From assembly GCF_000160855.1 (NCBI RefSeq), contig NZ_GG700759.1, forward strand, positions 1 to 9,380: 9,380 bases of DNA, in the 5' to 3' direction. Below, in pieces: positions 1-5,658 of the stretch. Source of the DNA: Lactobacillus helveticus DSM 20075 = CGMCC 1.1877. GTDB taxonomy: Bacteria > Bacillota > Bacilli > Lactobacillales > Lactobacillaceae. How positions within the stretch are numbered: position 1 is the stretch's first letter; every line of letters begins with the position of its first letter. A program made the translations under genes and the position numbers. Under the pieces are notes generated by a model that worked only from the letters and a program-made list of their open reading frames with translations, had not been told where the DNA came from and ran no database searches.

Positions 1-30
1 CTAAAGCTTGCAAGCTCTTCGTCATCTCTC

Positions 31-125
31 AAGACGACTTTATTAATATATAATACTTAACTTAGTTTTGCAAGTATTTTTTATTAATTAAATTGCGTCC
101 TTCAAAAGACGACTTAATTAATATA
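31..125. repeat. 20-bp direct repeat, two copies (31-50 and 106-125)
   Basis: Two copies of AAGACGACTTwATTAATATA lie 75 bp apart with one mismatch (T41 versus A116). Each copy is preceded 9-10 bases earlier by CGTC, so each can form a small CGTC/GACG hairpin. Read on the minus strand, each repeat is a -10 hexamer (TATATT) followed by the first transcribed bases. The repeat is therefore best explained as a duplicated promoter start region rather than as a mobile-element end. Confidence 0.8.
45..73 (-). promoter_or_regulatory. Candidate leftward promoter, proximal of a tandem pair
   Basis: On the minus strand, TTGCAA (68-73) and TATATT (45-50) are separated by exactly 17 bp, a good sigma-A arrangement. 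The start of transcription would fall near position 38. The transcript would soon meet a CGTC/GACG hairpin (20-36) and a 12-bp palindrome AGCTTGCAAGCT (5-16). The gene served lies left of the window. Tandem promoters with a structured leader are usual for stable-RNA or other highly expressed units, but the target cannot be seen. Confidence 0.5.
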
Positions 126-148
126 CCCTAGTCAACAGATTTAGACAA
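120..148 (-). promoter_or_regulatory. Candidate leftward promoter, distal of a tandem pair
   Basis: On the minus strand, TTGTCT (143-148) and TATATT (120-125) are again separated by 17 bp. The bases after the -10 match those after the proximal promoter, and the transcript would start with a CGTCTT/AGGACG hairpin (96-111). Keeping the same spacing and start region in both copies supports a real tandem promoter pair, though the -35 box matches only four of six consensus bases. Confidence 0.45.
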
Positions 149-168
149 GCACAAATTTTAAATGATTA

Positions 169-197
169 TTGTCTTAAATCGTGTTAAAGTTTATACA
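169..197 (+). promoter_or_regulatory. Candidate promoter for the reductase-dedA unit
   Basis: TTGTCT (169-174) and TATACA (192-197) are 17 bp apart. Transcription would start near 204, giving a leader of about 19 bases that carries the AGGAGG ribosome site. The -35 hexamer forms an inverted repeat with the -35 of the opposing leftward promoter (AGACAA at 143-148), so the two divergent units could share a regulator. Confidence 0.45.
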
Positions 198-208
198 TCA
201 ACATTTAT

Positions 209-214
209 AGGAGG
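209..214 (+). promoter_or_regulatory. Ribosome binding site that places an ATC start
   Basis: AGGAGG is a full Shine-Dalgarno match. The codon eight bases downstream is ATC (223-225), in frame with the reductase. There is no ATG, GTG or TTG in that frame between the stop at 208-210 and a TTG at 310, so this site decides the start. Confidence 0.8.
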
Positions 215-222
215 TTTTAAAA

Positions 223-1176
223 ATCAAAAAAGTCGATCTTGCCATTATAGGTGCTGGACCGGTTGGATTATTTGCAGCACATTTTGCTCATTTACATGGA
301 TTATCTAGCTTGATTTTCGATTCATTATCTGAAGTCGGCGGTCAGCCACAGATGCTCTATCCATTCAAAAAAATTAGCGACATCCCTGCGTATAATTCCA
401 TCAATGGAACAGCCTTAATTCAAAATTTAAAATCCGGTTTACCAAAAGAAACCGAAATTATCACTAATCATAAAGTTAATGATATTAAGAAAAACGCTGA
501 CGGTTTTGTCTTAGATAATGTCGTATTAGCCAAAAGCATTATCATCGCAACAGGAGCAGGCGCATTTAAGCCTAAAGAATTGCCATTGAAAATGAGCGAT
601 GAAATTCAAAAAAGAGTGCATTACTTCATTAAGGATCCTAAAGATTTCGCAAATCAAAAAATTGGGGTTTTCGGTGGAGGCAATTCTGCTCTTGATTTAG
701 CAATTGAATTAGCAAATTATGCAAATGTAAAAATCATTCACCGTAGAAATGAATTTCGCGGTCTTGAATTAAATGTTAAAAAATTGCGTTCTTTAACAAA
801 TGTTAAAATTTTAACTCCCTACCTTCCAAAGGATATTCAATTAATTAATAATCAATTAGATATTACTCTTAAAGGCATGGTCGATGTTCAATCACGTCAT
901 GAACAATTTGATCAGATCGTTGTTGCTTACGGTTTTAAAGCCAATAATCGTTTTATAAAAAATTGGGGAATTGAACTTAACGGAACTAACATCGCCGTTG
1001 ATCCAACTATGAAAACCAACATTGATGGAATCTATGCAGCGGGAGATGTAGTAAGCTACCCTGGCCGTGTTCCTTTAATTGCACTAGGATTTGGGGAAGC
1101 TCAAATTGCTATCACTTCTATTATGCGTGATTTATTCCCAGAAAAAAACTTAACCATTCACTCAACAAGCATTTAG
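223..1176 (+). CDS. Ferredoxin--NADP(+) reductase, type 2 (YumC-like), apparent ATC start
   Basis: A flavoprotein of the thioredoxin-reductase-like fold that moves electrons between NADPH and ferredoxin or flavodoxin in the cytoplasm. With the ATC start it has 317 residues. It has an N-terminal FAD Rossmann motif GAGPVG (residues 10-15), a second nucleotide motif GGGNSA (about 151-156) followed by HRRNEFR, which favours NADPH, and a C-terminal AAGD FAD motif near residue 274. There is no cysteine at all, so it cannot be a CxxC thioredoxin reductase. Starting at the first standard codon (TTG 310) would delete the FAD motif and has no ribosome site. The ATC lies eight bases after AGGAGG, and the encoded start (x-KKVDLAIIGAGP) is what the family shows. 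The ATC may be a real rare start, an ATG-to-ATC mutation or a base error. dedA follows after 8 bp. No ferredoxin gene is nearby, so the redox partner is unknown. Confidence 0.88.
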   Translation: MKKVDLAIIGAGPVGLFAAHFAHLHGLSSLIFDSLSEVGGQPQMLYPFKKISDIPAYNSINGTALIQNLKSGLPKETEIITNHKVNDIKKNADGFVLDNVVLAKSIIIATGAGAFKPKELPLKMSDEIQKRVHYFIKDPKDFANQKIGVFGGGNSALDLAIELANYANVKIIHRRNEFRGLELNVKKLRSLTNVKILTPYLPKDIQLINNQLDITLKGMVDVQSRHEQFDQIVVAYGFKANNRFIKNWGIELNGTNIAVDPTMKTNIDGIYAAGDVVSYPGRVPLIALGFGEAQIAITSIMRDLFPEKNLTIHSTSI

Positions 1177-1184
1177 GAGAAAAA

Positions 1185-1835
1185 ATGACTTTAATCGATT
1201 TTATCTTACATATTGACGACCACTTAGTCACAATTGTTAATCAATTTGGTGGCTGGTCTTACCTAATTCTGTTTGCCATTATCTTTATTGAAACTGGAGT
1301 AGTTATTTTTCCATTCCTGCCTGGTGATTCACTTATTTTTGCTGCTAGTGCAATGGCCGCTAATCCGAAATACGGATTAAATATTTGGCTCATCTATTTA
1401 GTAGTTGCCTTCGCTGCAGTCCTGGGTGATACTGCCAACTATGAAATTGGCGCCTGGTCTACCAGAGCGGGAGAAGAACACAGCTGGTTTAACAAATTGA
1501 TCAACCAAAATAATCGACTAGCTGCCGAGAAATTCTTTGAACGCCACGGTCCAATCACGATTGTGATCGGAAGATTTATTCCGTTTATCCGTACATTTGT
1601 CCCCTTCATTTCTGGTGGTAGCAAAATGCACTACGGTAAATTTATCGCCTACAACATTATCGGCGGTTTGCTTTGGACAGGATTATTTACTATTATCGGA
1701 TTCTTCTTTGGCAACATCCCTGTAGTAAAAGACCATTTTTCAATGATCGTAATTGCCATCATCTTAGTTTCAGTGGTGCCAATTGCAATCGTAGCTTTAA
1801 AGAAAAAAATGTCATTCAAAAAAGAGTTCCACTAA
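1185..1835 (+). CDS. DedA-family membrane protein (SNARE-associated / VTT domain)
   Basis: A polytopic inner-membrane protein of 216 residues, normal for DedA. Family members act in membrane lipid or undecaprenyl-phosphate translocation and proton-linked envelope homeostasis; the substrate here cannot be told from sequence. Visible hallmarks are E36 in FIETG, the re-entrant FPFLPGDSLIF stretch (42-52) with D48, GDTANYEIG (81-89), and the signature GRFIPFIRTFVPFISGG (129-145) with R130 and R136, which match the essential charged residues described in E. coli DedA proteins. The last helix (about 185-205) ends in a lysine-rich tail. The ATG is preceded by AGGAG (1175-1179), which overlaps the reductase stop codon. 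This indicates co-transcription with the reductase, although no direct functional link is known to me. The stop codon lies inside the loop of the downstream terminator. Confidence 0.93.
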   Translation: MTLIDFILHIDDHLVTIVNQFGGWSYLILFAIIFIETGVVIFPFLPGDSLIFAASAMAANPKYGLNIWLIYLVVAFAAVLGDTANYEIGAWSTRAGEEHSWFNKLINQNNRLAAEKFFERHGPITIVIGRFIPFIRTFVPFISGGSKMHYGKFIAYNIIGGLLWTGLFTIIGFFFGNIPVVKDHFSMIVIAIILVSVVPIAIVALKKKMSFKKEFH

Positions 1836-1850
1836 TTGGAACTCTTTTTT
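1818..1850. terminator. Bidirectional intrinsic terminator between dedA and the leftward operon
   Basis: The arm AAAAAAGAGTTCCA (1818-1831) pairs perfectly with TGGAACTCTTTTTT (1837-1850) around a 5-base loop. There is a T run on either strand, so it should stop transcription both ways. It overlaps the last five codons and the stop of dedA, and the stop codon (1849-1851) of the opposing TIGR01906 gene. Confidence 0.92.
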
Positions 1851-2457
1851 ATCTGCGTAATAACTTTTCAGCAAAATATAATTCATAAATAATTCCGGCT
1901 ACTGCAAAACAAGATGCAAAAAAGCCTTCTGTCAATACATTAATGATCGGATCAGTATTTGGATCAAACAGCCAATCATTGTTGTTAAACAAAATGTGAT
2001 GAAAAATCACGAAGAAACTATCAAAATTAGTTACCGCAAAAGGAAATACTACAATTGGCAATAACAATAAAATAAGTGCTGCAGATTTATCTAGACTAAG
2101 CAGTGCTTTTTTTCTGCGCTTTTTAAAAACAAAATACAGCAACAGACACACAATAAATACAAGCACAGTAAAGACGAATAATTGCTTACATTCCGCAAAA
2201 TGTTCTGCTGCATTTACGGATGTAGGAAAATTATCCATTTTAAACCGTTTTTTAAAGGGCCAGATCAAATAAACCATCAACTGGTTATAATTATGCATTA
2301 CCTGAAATAAAGACATGTGAACAGTCTCATATGTCTTTTGAACAAGCATAAAAATAAATAAAAGCGGCCAGCTAGCGATAATAGCACCTACTACACTACT
2401 CGAAACCGCAAATAAAAAATGATAGATCAGTGAAAAAATATTATCTTTCGTAATCAT
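1849..2457 (-). CDS. TIGR01906-family integral membrane protein
   Basis: A 202-residue membrane protein of unknown function. Hydrophobic segments lie at about 8-38, 92-110 and 124-146, with another near the C-terminus at about 178-195. A very basic cytoplasmic-type stretch KKRRKK (112-117) follows the second segment. The extracytoplasmic-type loop FNNNDWLFDPNTDPIINVLTEGFF (about 157-180) carries the WLxDPxxDPII pattern I associate with the TIGR01906 family of lactic acid bacteria. The ATG overlaps the stop of the HAD gene as ATGA (2457-2454), so translation is probably coupled. In lactobacilli and streptococci this family usually sits directly after a NagD-type HAD gene, as here. Function is unknown; a link to the phosphatase is inferred from the neighbourhood only. 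Confidence 0.85.
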   Translation of the reverse strand: MITKDNIFSLIYHFLFAVSSSVVGAIIASWPLLFIFMLVQKTYETVHMSLFQVMHNYNQLMVYLIWPFKKRFKMDNFPTSVNAAEHFAECKQLFVFTVLVFIVCLLLYFVFKKRRKKALLSLDKSAALILLLLPIVVFPFAVTNFDSFFVIFHHILFNNNDWLFDPNTDPIINVLTEGFFASCFAVAGIIYELYFAEKLLRR

Positions 2458-3233
2458 AATTTGAATTCATCTAGGTTATTAACCACATAAGTTGGTTGGC
2501 GTTTTCCAATAATATCTTCTTTTTGAGTTACACCCGTCAAAGTCAATAATTGATCAACATCGCTGTTAAAGCCGGCCTTGATATCAGTATCATAGTTGTC
2601 ACCTACTAATAAAGCATCCTCTTTGGCATAGCCTACTTTAGCTAGGGCTTTTTTGACAATGATAGATTCGGGTTTGCCGATATACAAAGGATCTACCCCA
2701 CTTGCAGCTGCAACAAAGACGCATTGAGAACCATTACCTGGAATTAGTTCATCCCCTGTAGGCAAATTCATATCTGCATTAGTACCGATAAAAGTTGCAC
2801 CACATCTAATTGCTCTAGAAGCCACACACACCTTATGATAAGTCAAATCCTTATCCATCCCTACAATTACGTAGTCCGGATTTTCTTCATTAAGCTCAAA
2901 TTCAGGATGCTGCAACAACTCTCTCCACAAGCCAATTTCTCCAATAATGTATAAACCGATCTTTTTGTTCGAGTGATCTTTATTTTGACTCAAGATATAA
3001 CTAGCCGTAGCCATGCTTGGAGTATAAATATGATCGGTATCAGTTTCTACTCCATGTCCCTTCAATTTATCGACCACCATCTGAGGAGTTCTAGTCGTAT
3101 TATTGGTTAAAAATAAATAATCTTTCTTTGCTTCAATCAAGCGGTGAACAAATCTTACTCCTGATTCGACAGTATCTTCACCACGATAAACTGTCCCATC
3201 TAAGTCAATCAAAAATACCCGGTAATCTTTCAC
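2454..3233 (-). CDS. NagD-type HAD-superfamily phosphatase (TIGR01457 group), GTG start
   Basis: A cytoplasmic HAD hydrolase, class IIA, probably a phosphatase of small phosphorylated metabolites. All four HAD motifs are present: I, DLDGT with nucleophile D10 and acid D12; II, T43 in LTNNTT; III, K187 in IGKP; IV, GDNYDTD with D212 and D217. The C2-type cap lies between motifs II and III. The 259 residues are typical. Translation starts at GTG, overlapping the YutD stop as GTGA (3233-3230), with AAAGGA (3245-3240 on the minus strand) as ribosome site. The name nagD comes from an E. coli gene in the N-acetylglucosamine operon; no such sugar genes occur here, so the true substrate is open (nucleotides or sugar phosphates are family precedents). 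It overlaps both neighbours by four bases, a strong sign of a coupled operon. Confidence 0.92.
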   Translation of the reverse strand: MKDYRVFLIDLDGTVYRGEDTVESGVRFVHRLIEAKKDYLFLTNNTTRTPQMVVDKLKGHGVETDTDHIYTPSMATASYILSQNKDHSNKKIGLYIIGEIGLWRELLQHPEFELNEENPDYVIVGMDKDLTYHKVCVASRAIRCGATFIGTNADMNLPTGDELIPGNGSQCVFVAAASGVDPLYIGKPESIIVKKALAKVGYAKEDALLVGDNYDTDIKAGFNSDVDQLLTLTGVTQKEDIIGKRQPTYVVNNLDEFKL

Positions 3234-3856
3234 TGGTTTTCCTTTCTTTTCTTAATAATAAAAGAATGATATCGTCCAAATTCTTTTTTCACTGCAATTG
3301 ATTGCTTTTTCTTAAATTTAGTCTGATGAACTCGACGTTTTTTGAATGGATTATTCTCATTCTTACGGTAGCCTTTACCATGACGTCGACGTGAGTGAAA
3401 ACGATCATTTCTTCGATTACGTTCACGTTCGTAATATGGTTTACGCGTTCTTTGATGTGGATAATGATGAGTAGGATTAGTTAATTCTAAAATAAAATAT
3501 GGTCCGCCTGGATTACAATACTCGGTTAAATAATCCACGATCGCCATTTCTTTTTTATCAATCGAAGTGCGAGCTTCGTCTTTGTAAAATCCCTTTAAGC
3601 GTAAGTGATCGCTTGAAACATCCCCTACTAAATAATCATATTGATCCAAAAACGGATCATATTTTTTACGGAGCATTTCTAAATCCAGTGCATCCCGTTC
3701 ATTAGTGACAATTGTATATAACTGTTCATTAATTTTTATGCTCTGACCATCCTGTGCTACGTTAACAAGTGGATGACGCAAAGGCTGTTCTTCTTTAAAT
3801 TTATTTATTTTTTCCTCTGCTTTTTTTTCTGAATTACTTTTATTTTTTTCTGTCAT
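3230..3856 (-). CDS. YutD-domain protein with a long basic C-terminal tail
   Basis: The YutD (DUF1027) core spans about residues 40-127. It shows the block YDYLVGDVSSDHLRLKGFY (73-91) and the stretch YLTEYCNPGGPYFILE (109-124), both characteristic of the family. The family's function is unknown; B. subtilis YutD is about half this length. The remainder is a highly basic tail: 29 of the last 80 residues (129-208) are K or R, with several His, no hydrophobic core and runs such as RRRHGKGYRK. The short N-terminal leader (1-25) is charged and lysine/glutamate rich. The tail suggests nucleic-acid or ribosome binding, which is inference. The gene overlaps the metallophosphatase by 17 bases and the HAD gene by 4. 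The ribosome site before the ATG is weak, so coupling to the upstream gene is likely. Confidence 0.85.
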   Translation of the reverse strand: MTEKNKSNSEKKAEEKINKFKEEQPLRHPLVNVAQDGQSIKINEQLYTIVTNERDALDLEMLRKKYDPFLDQYDYLVGDVSSDHLRLKGFYKDEARTSIDKKEMAIVDYLTEYCNPGGPYFILELTNPTHHYPHQRTRKPYYERERNRRNDRFHSRRRHGKGYRKNENNPFKKRRVHQTKFKKKQSIAVKKEFGRYHSFIIKKRKENQ

Positions 3857-5231
3857 TTACTTCACTTCTCGATGATAGTGGGTATATTTTAGCCAAATAA
3901 TTGCCAACAACTTCACGTAAAACTTGAGGGAATAAGAATTCATTTTCACCAACAATAGCTAAAGTTGGAAAGAATGGCACTAATACATAGTTATCTAAAC
4001 AAGCAATTTGATATTCTGCTTCTGGATCAATCTCATGACCATTGGCATATACAATTCGCTTGCGCATATCTACTTTAATTCCCTTGTAGTACATTTGCCC
4101 GAAAATCTTGCCTCTAAAGCTCATCCCTTGCAAATGAAAATGATCTAGATAATGGCGATTCTTTTCAATTTCCATTACTAAACGCCAAAGATCGCTGCCT
4201 TTCAAGGTTGAACGAACAACATGCATAGGATGTGGCAATGCTTTTTGCAAATCATATTGGGTTAAAACCCCACTCTTAAATGGTGTCAAAAAGAGACCTG
4301 AACTCAAGATAGCTAAATCTGTCTTAGCAAAATCAGCAATTGCATCAAGTGAAACTTGTACTGCGGCAATTTTGTCATCATTAAATTTTTCAGGCAATTT
4401 AGCTACTTTATGTTCAGATAAAAGTTTTTGCCCTTTATCATAATAGCCTTGGATAACTGCTTCATCTTCAGGCTCTGCTGGCATTGAAGCTGTAGGAATC
4501 GTATCTGGTGCAATCTTAGTTACATGATGATTTTCTAGTTCAACATGAATATCACCAACATAATTGCCCCATTTTCCAGTTTGAGTAATCCAAGTATGTT
4601 CAACTTTTTCACCATGAGGCAATAAATCATGACTGTGTCCACCAACAATTAAATCAATTTGGGGATAATTTTTAGCCAGCCAGCGATCCATCTTAAGCCC
4701 TACATGAGTAATCAAAATTAAAACATCATATTTATCCTTAATCTGAGCTAATTGCTGATCCATTGCATGCCCCAGCATCTTAACGTGCCAGTGATTTGGG
4801 CCATAAGTCATTGGATATGCAGCAGTAAGACCAATTAAAGCAATGCTCGTATTTTTCTTAGTTTTAATAATTTTATGACCTAGTGCCCAATTCGGCATAG
4901 ATTCATCTTCTTCACGCAAATTGGCTAAAACCACTGGAAAATGAGCATGATCAAATAATCTTTCTAATACCCAATGCGGATTGGAGATTCCTTCATTGTT
5001 GCCGATCGTGATTGCATCATAGTTAAAGCCATTCATCAATTTAATATTAGCTTGGCCCTCTGTTGCATCGGTTAAGGGATGCGAACGATCCATAAAGTCA
5101 CCGGCATCAAAAGTATAAACTTCATCAACTGAAGTATCTGCTTGAGCCTTTTTTAAATAGCGCCCAATTTTAGGAAAATGTTCAAAATGTGAGTGTAGAT
5201 CATTAGTATGTAAAATTCGCAAAGTTTCCAT
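3840..5231 (-). CDS. 5'-nucleotidase-like metallophosphatase (YunD type)
   Basis: A two-domain metallophosphoesterase of the UshA/5'-nucleotidase superfamily, 463 residues. The N-terminal domain holds the dinuclear metal site: D11 and H13 (NDLHSH), D45 (DAGD), N78 (GNNE), H176 (THVG), H199 and H201 (GGHSHD). The C-terminal 5'-nucleotidase domain covers about 285-450. No signal peptide is seen (METLRILHTNDLH starts directly on the first strand), so it should be cytoplasmic, unlike periplasmic or wall-bound nucleotidases. In UshA the motif reads GNHEFD, where H and D form the catalytic dyad; here it is GNNEGI, so both are absent. This agrees with my recollection of the YunD subgroup and suggests a changed activity or substrate. 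It follows the small upstream gene by 14 bp and overlaps the YutD gene. The substrate is not certain. Confidence 0.9.
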   Translation of the reverse strand: METLRILHTNDLHSHFEHFPKIGRYLKKAQADTSVDEVYTFDAGDFMDRSHPLTDATEGQANIKLMNGFNYDAITIGNNEGISNPHWVLERLFDHAHFPVVLANLREEDESMPNWALGHKIIKTKKNTSIALIGLTAAYPMTYGPNHWHVKMLGHAMDQQLAQIKDKYDVLILITHVGLKMDRWLAKNYPQIDLIVGGHSHDLLPHGEKVEHTWITQTGKWGNYVGDIHVELENHHVTKIAPDTIPTASMPAEPEDEAVIQGYYDKGQKLLSEHKVAKLPEKFNDDKIAAVQVSLDAIADFAKTDLAILSSGLFLTPFKSGVLTQYDLQKALPHPMHVVRSTLKGSDLWRLVMEIEKNRHYLDHFHLQGMSFRGKIFGQMYYKGIKVDMRKRIVYANGHEIDPEAEYQIACLDNYVLVPFFPTLAIVGENEFLFPQVLREVVGNYLAKIYPLSSRSEVNDRKK

Positions 5232-5245
5232 TTTCGTACTACTTT

Positions 5246-5566
5246 CTATCCAATTCGATTGGCCTTCAATATCATGTGATAAGCATCCAAAATTTTACCT
5301 TTAGGCTTATCCCATTCTACCCACTTAGGATTTTTCCAGTCATCTTCATTAGTCAACGTCTGTAAATCATAAGTATCATTGATATATTTTTCATACTCAA
5401 CCAGCGCAGTAGTACGCGGAATATTCAATTGCAATATCCGTACTTTTTTAATTTCACCATGATCCACCGCTAATTCAGCAATTCCATTTTGATCAATATT
5501 AGAAATTTCATAATAACGACTACCATCATTTCTGGTAATCTCTTCAATTAAATCCAATTGTTCCAT
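5246..5566 (-). CDS. Conserved-looking small protein of unknown function, 106 aa
   Basis: First gene of the leftward operon; I do not recognise the family. It is a soluble, acidic protein with no membrane segment or signal. The N-terminal half reads like a small beta-rich fold (residues 7-48, with NDGSRYYEI and AELAVDHGEIKKVRILQL). The C-terminal half is polar, with the tryptophan-rich block DDWKNPKWVEWDKPKG (about 74-89) and a final helix. The start chosen is ATG 5566-5564. A GTG nine bases upstream (5575-5573) would leave the ribosome site AAAGGG directly abutting the start codon, whereas the ATG has nine bases of spacing after GG. The stop is 14 bp before the metallophosphatase start. Its position suggests a role linked to the phosphatase genes, but nothing more can be said. 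Confidence 0.75.
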   Translation of the reverse strand: MEQLDLIEEITRNDGSRYYEISNIDQNGIAELAVDHGEIKKVRILQLNIPRTTALVEYEKYINDTYDLQTLTNEDDWKNPKWVEWDKPKGKILDAYHMILKANRIG

Positions 5567-5592
5567 TAAATTCACCCTTTTGGAATAACAGA

Positions 5593-5621
5593 ATCATACT
5601 ATAAATAGAAAAAATGTGTAA
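5593..5621 (-). promoter_or_regulatory. Candidate promoter of the five-gene leftward operon
   Basis: On the minus strand a good -10, TATGAT (5593-5598), lies 17 bp from a poor -35, TTACAC (5616-5621). Transcription would begin near 5586, about 20 bases before the chosen ATG. The neighbouring plus-strand TATAAA (5600-5605) could be the -10 of the divergent phosphodiesterase promoter, with a weak -35 around 5578-5585. The two opposing promoters would then overlap. Confidence 0.35.
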
Positions 5622-5644
5622 CCATGCTATTGTTAATATGCGAT

Positions 5645-5651
5645 AGAGGTG
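5645..5651 (+). promoter_or_regulatory. Ribosome binding site that fixes the phosphodiesterase start
   Basis: AGAGGTG followed by 7 bases and ATG (5659-5661). This is a near-ideal site, whereas the TTG at 5682 that opens the long downstream frame has no Shine-Dalgarno sequence. It shows that translation begins at 5659 and must change frame to make the enzyme. Confidence 0.85.
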
Positions 5652-5658
5652 TACACAC

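Noticed and set aside
31..125. CRISPR array or insertion-sequence ends
   Set aside because: There are only two copies, in direct orientation, with no transposase and no further units. They coincide with promoter boxes.
1..222. Riboswitch or T-box leader ahead of the reductase
   Set aside because: The likely rightward leader is only about 19 bases, and I see no T-box or known aptamer motif; the structures present belong to leftward transcripts.
310..312. TTG as start of the reductase
   Set aside because: It has no ribosome site and removes the N-terminal FAD-binding motif encoded in the same frame from 223.
223..1176. Thioredoxin reductase
   Set aside because: The protein has no cysteine at all, so it lacks the redox CxxC; the motif pattern fits type-2 ferredoxin-NADP reductases.
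1439..1624. Antisense open frame of 61 codons inside dedA
   Set aside because: No ribosome site or recognisable protein; it lies wholly opposite conserved DedA motifs.
2454..3233. Calling the HAD gene nagD with a role in N-acetylglucosamine use
   Set aside because: No amino-sugar genes are nearby and the substrate of this subgroup is not settled, so no symbol is given.
3499..3705. Plus-strand open frame of 68 codons opposite the YutD gene
   Set aside because: It lies within the conserved YutD domain on the other strand and shows no recognisable motif.
5573..5575. GTG as start of the small 106-residue gene
   Set aside because: The AAAGGG ribosome site would touch the start codon; the ATG nine bases later has normal spacing.
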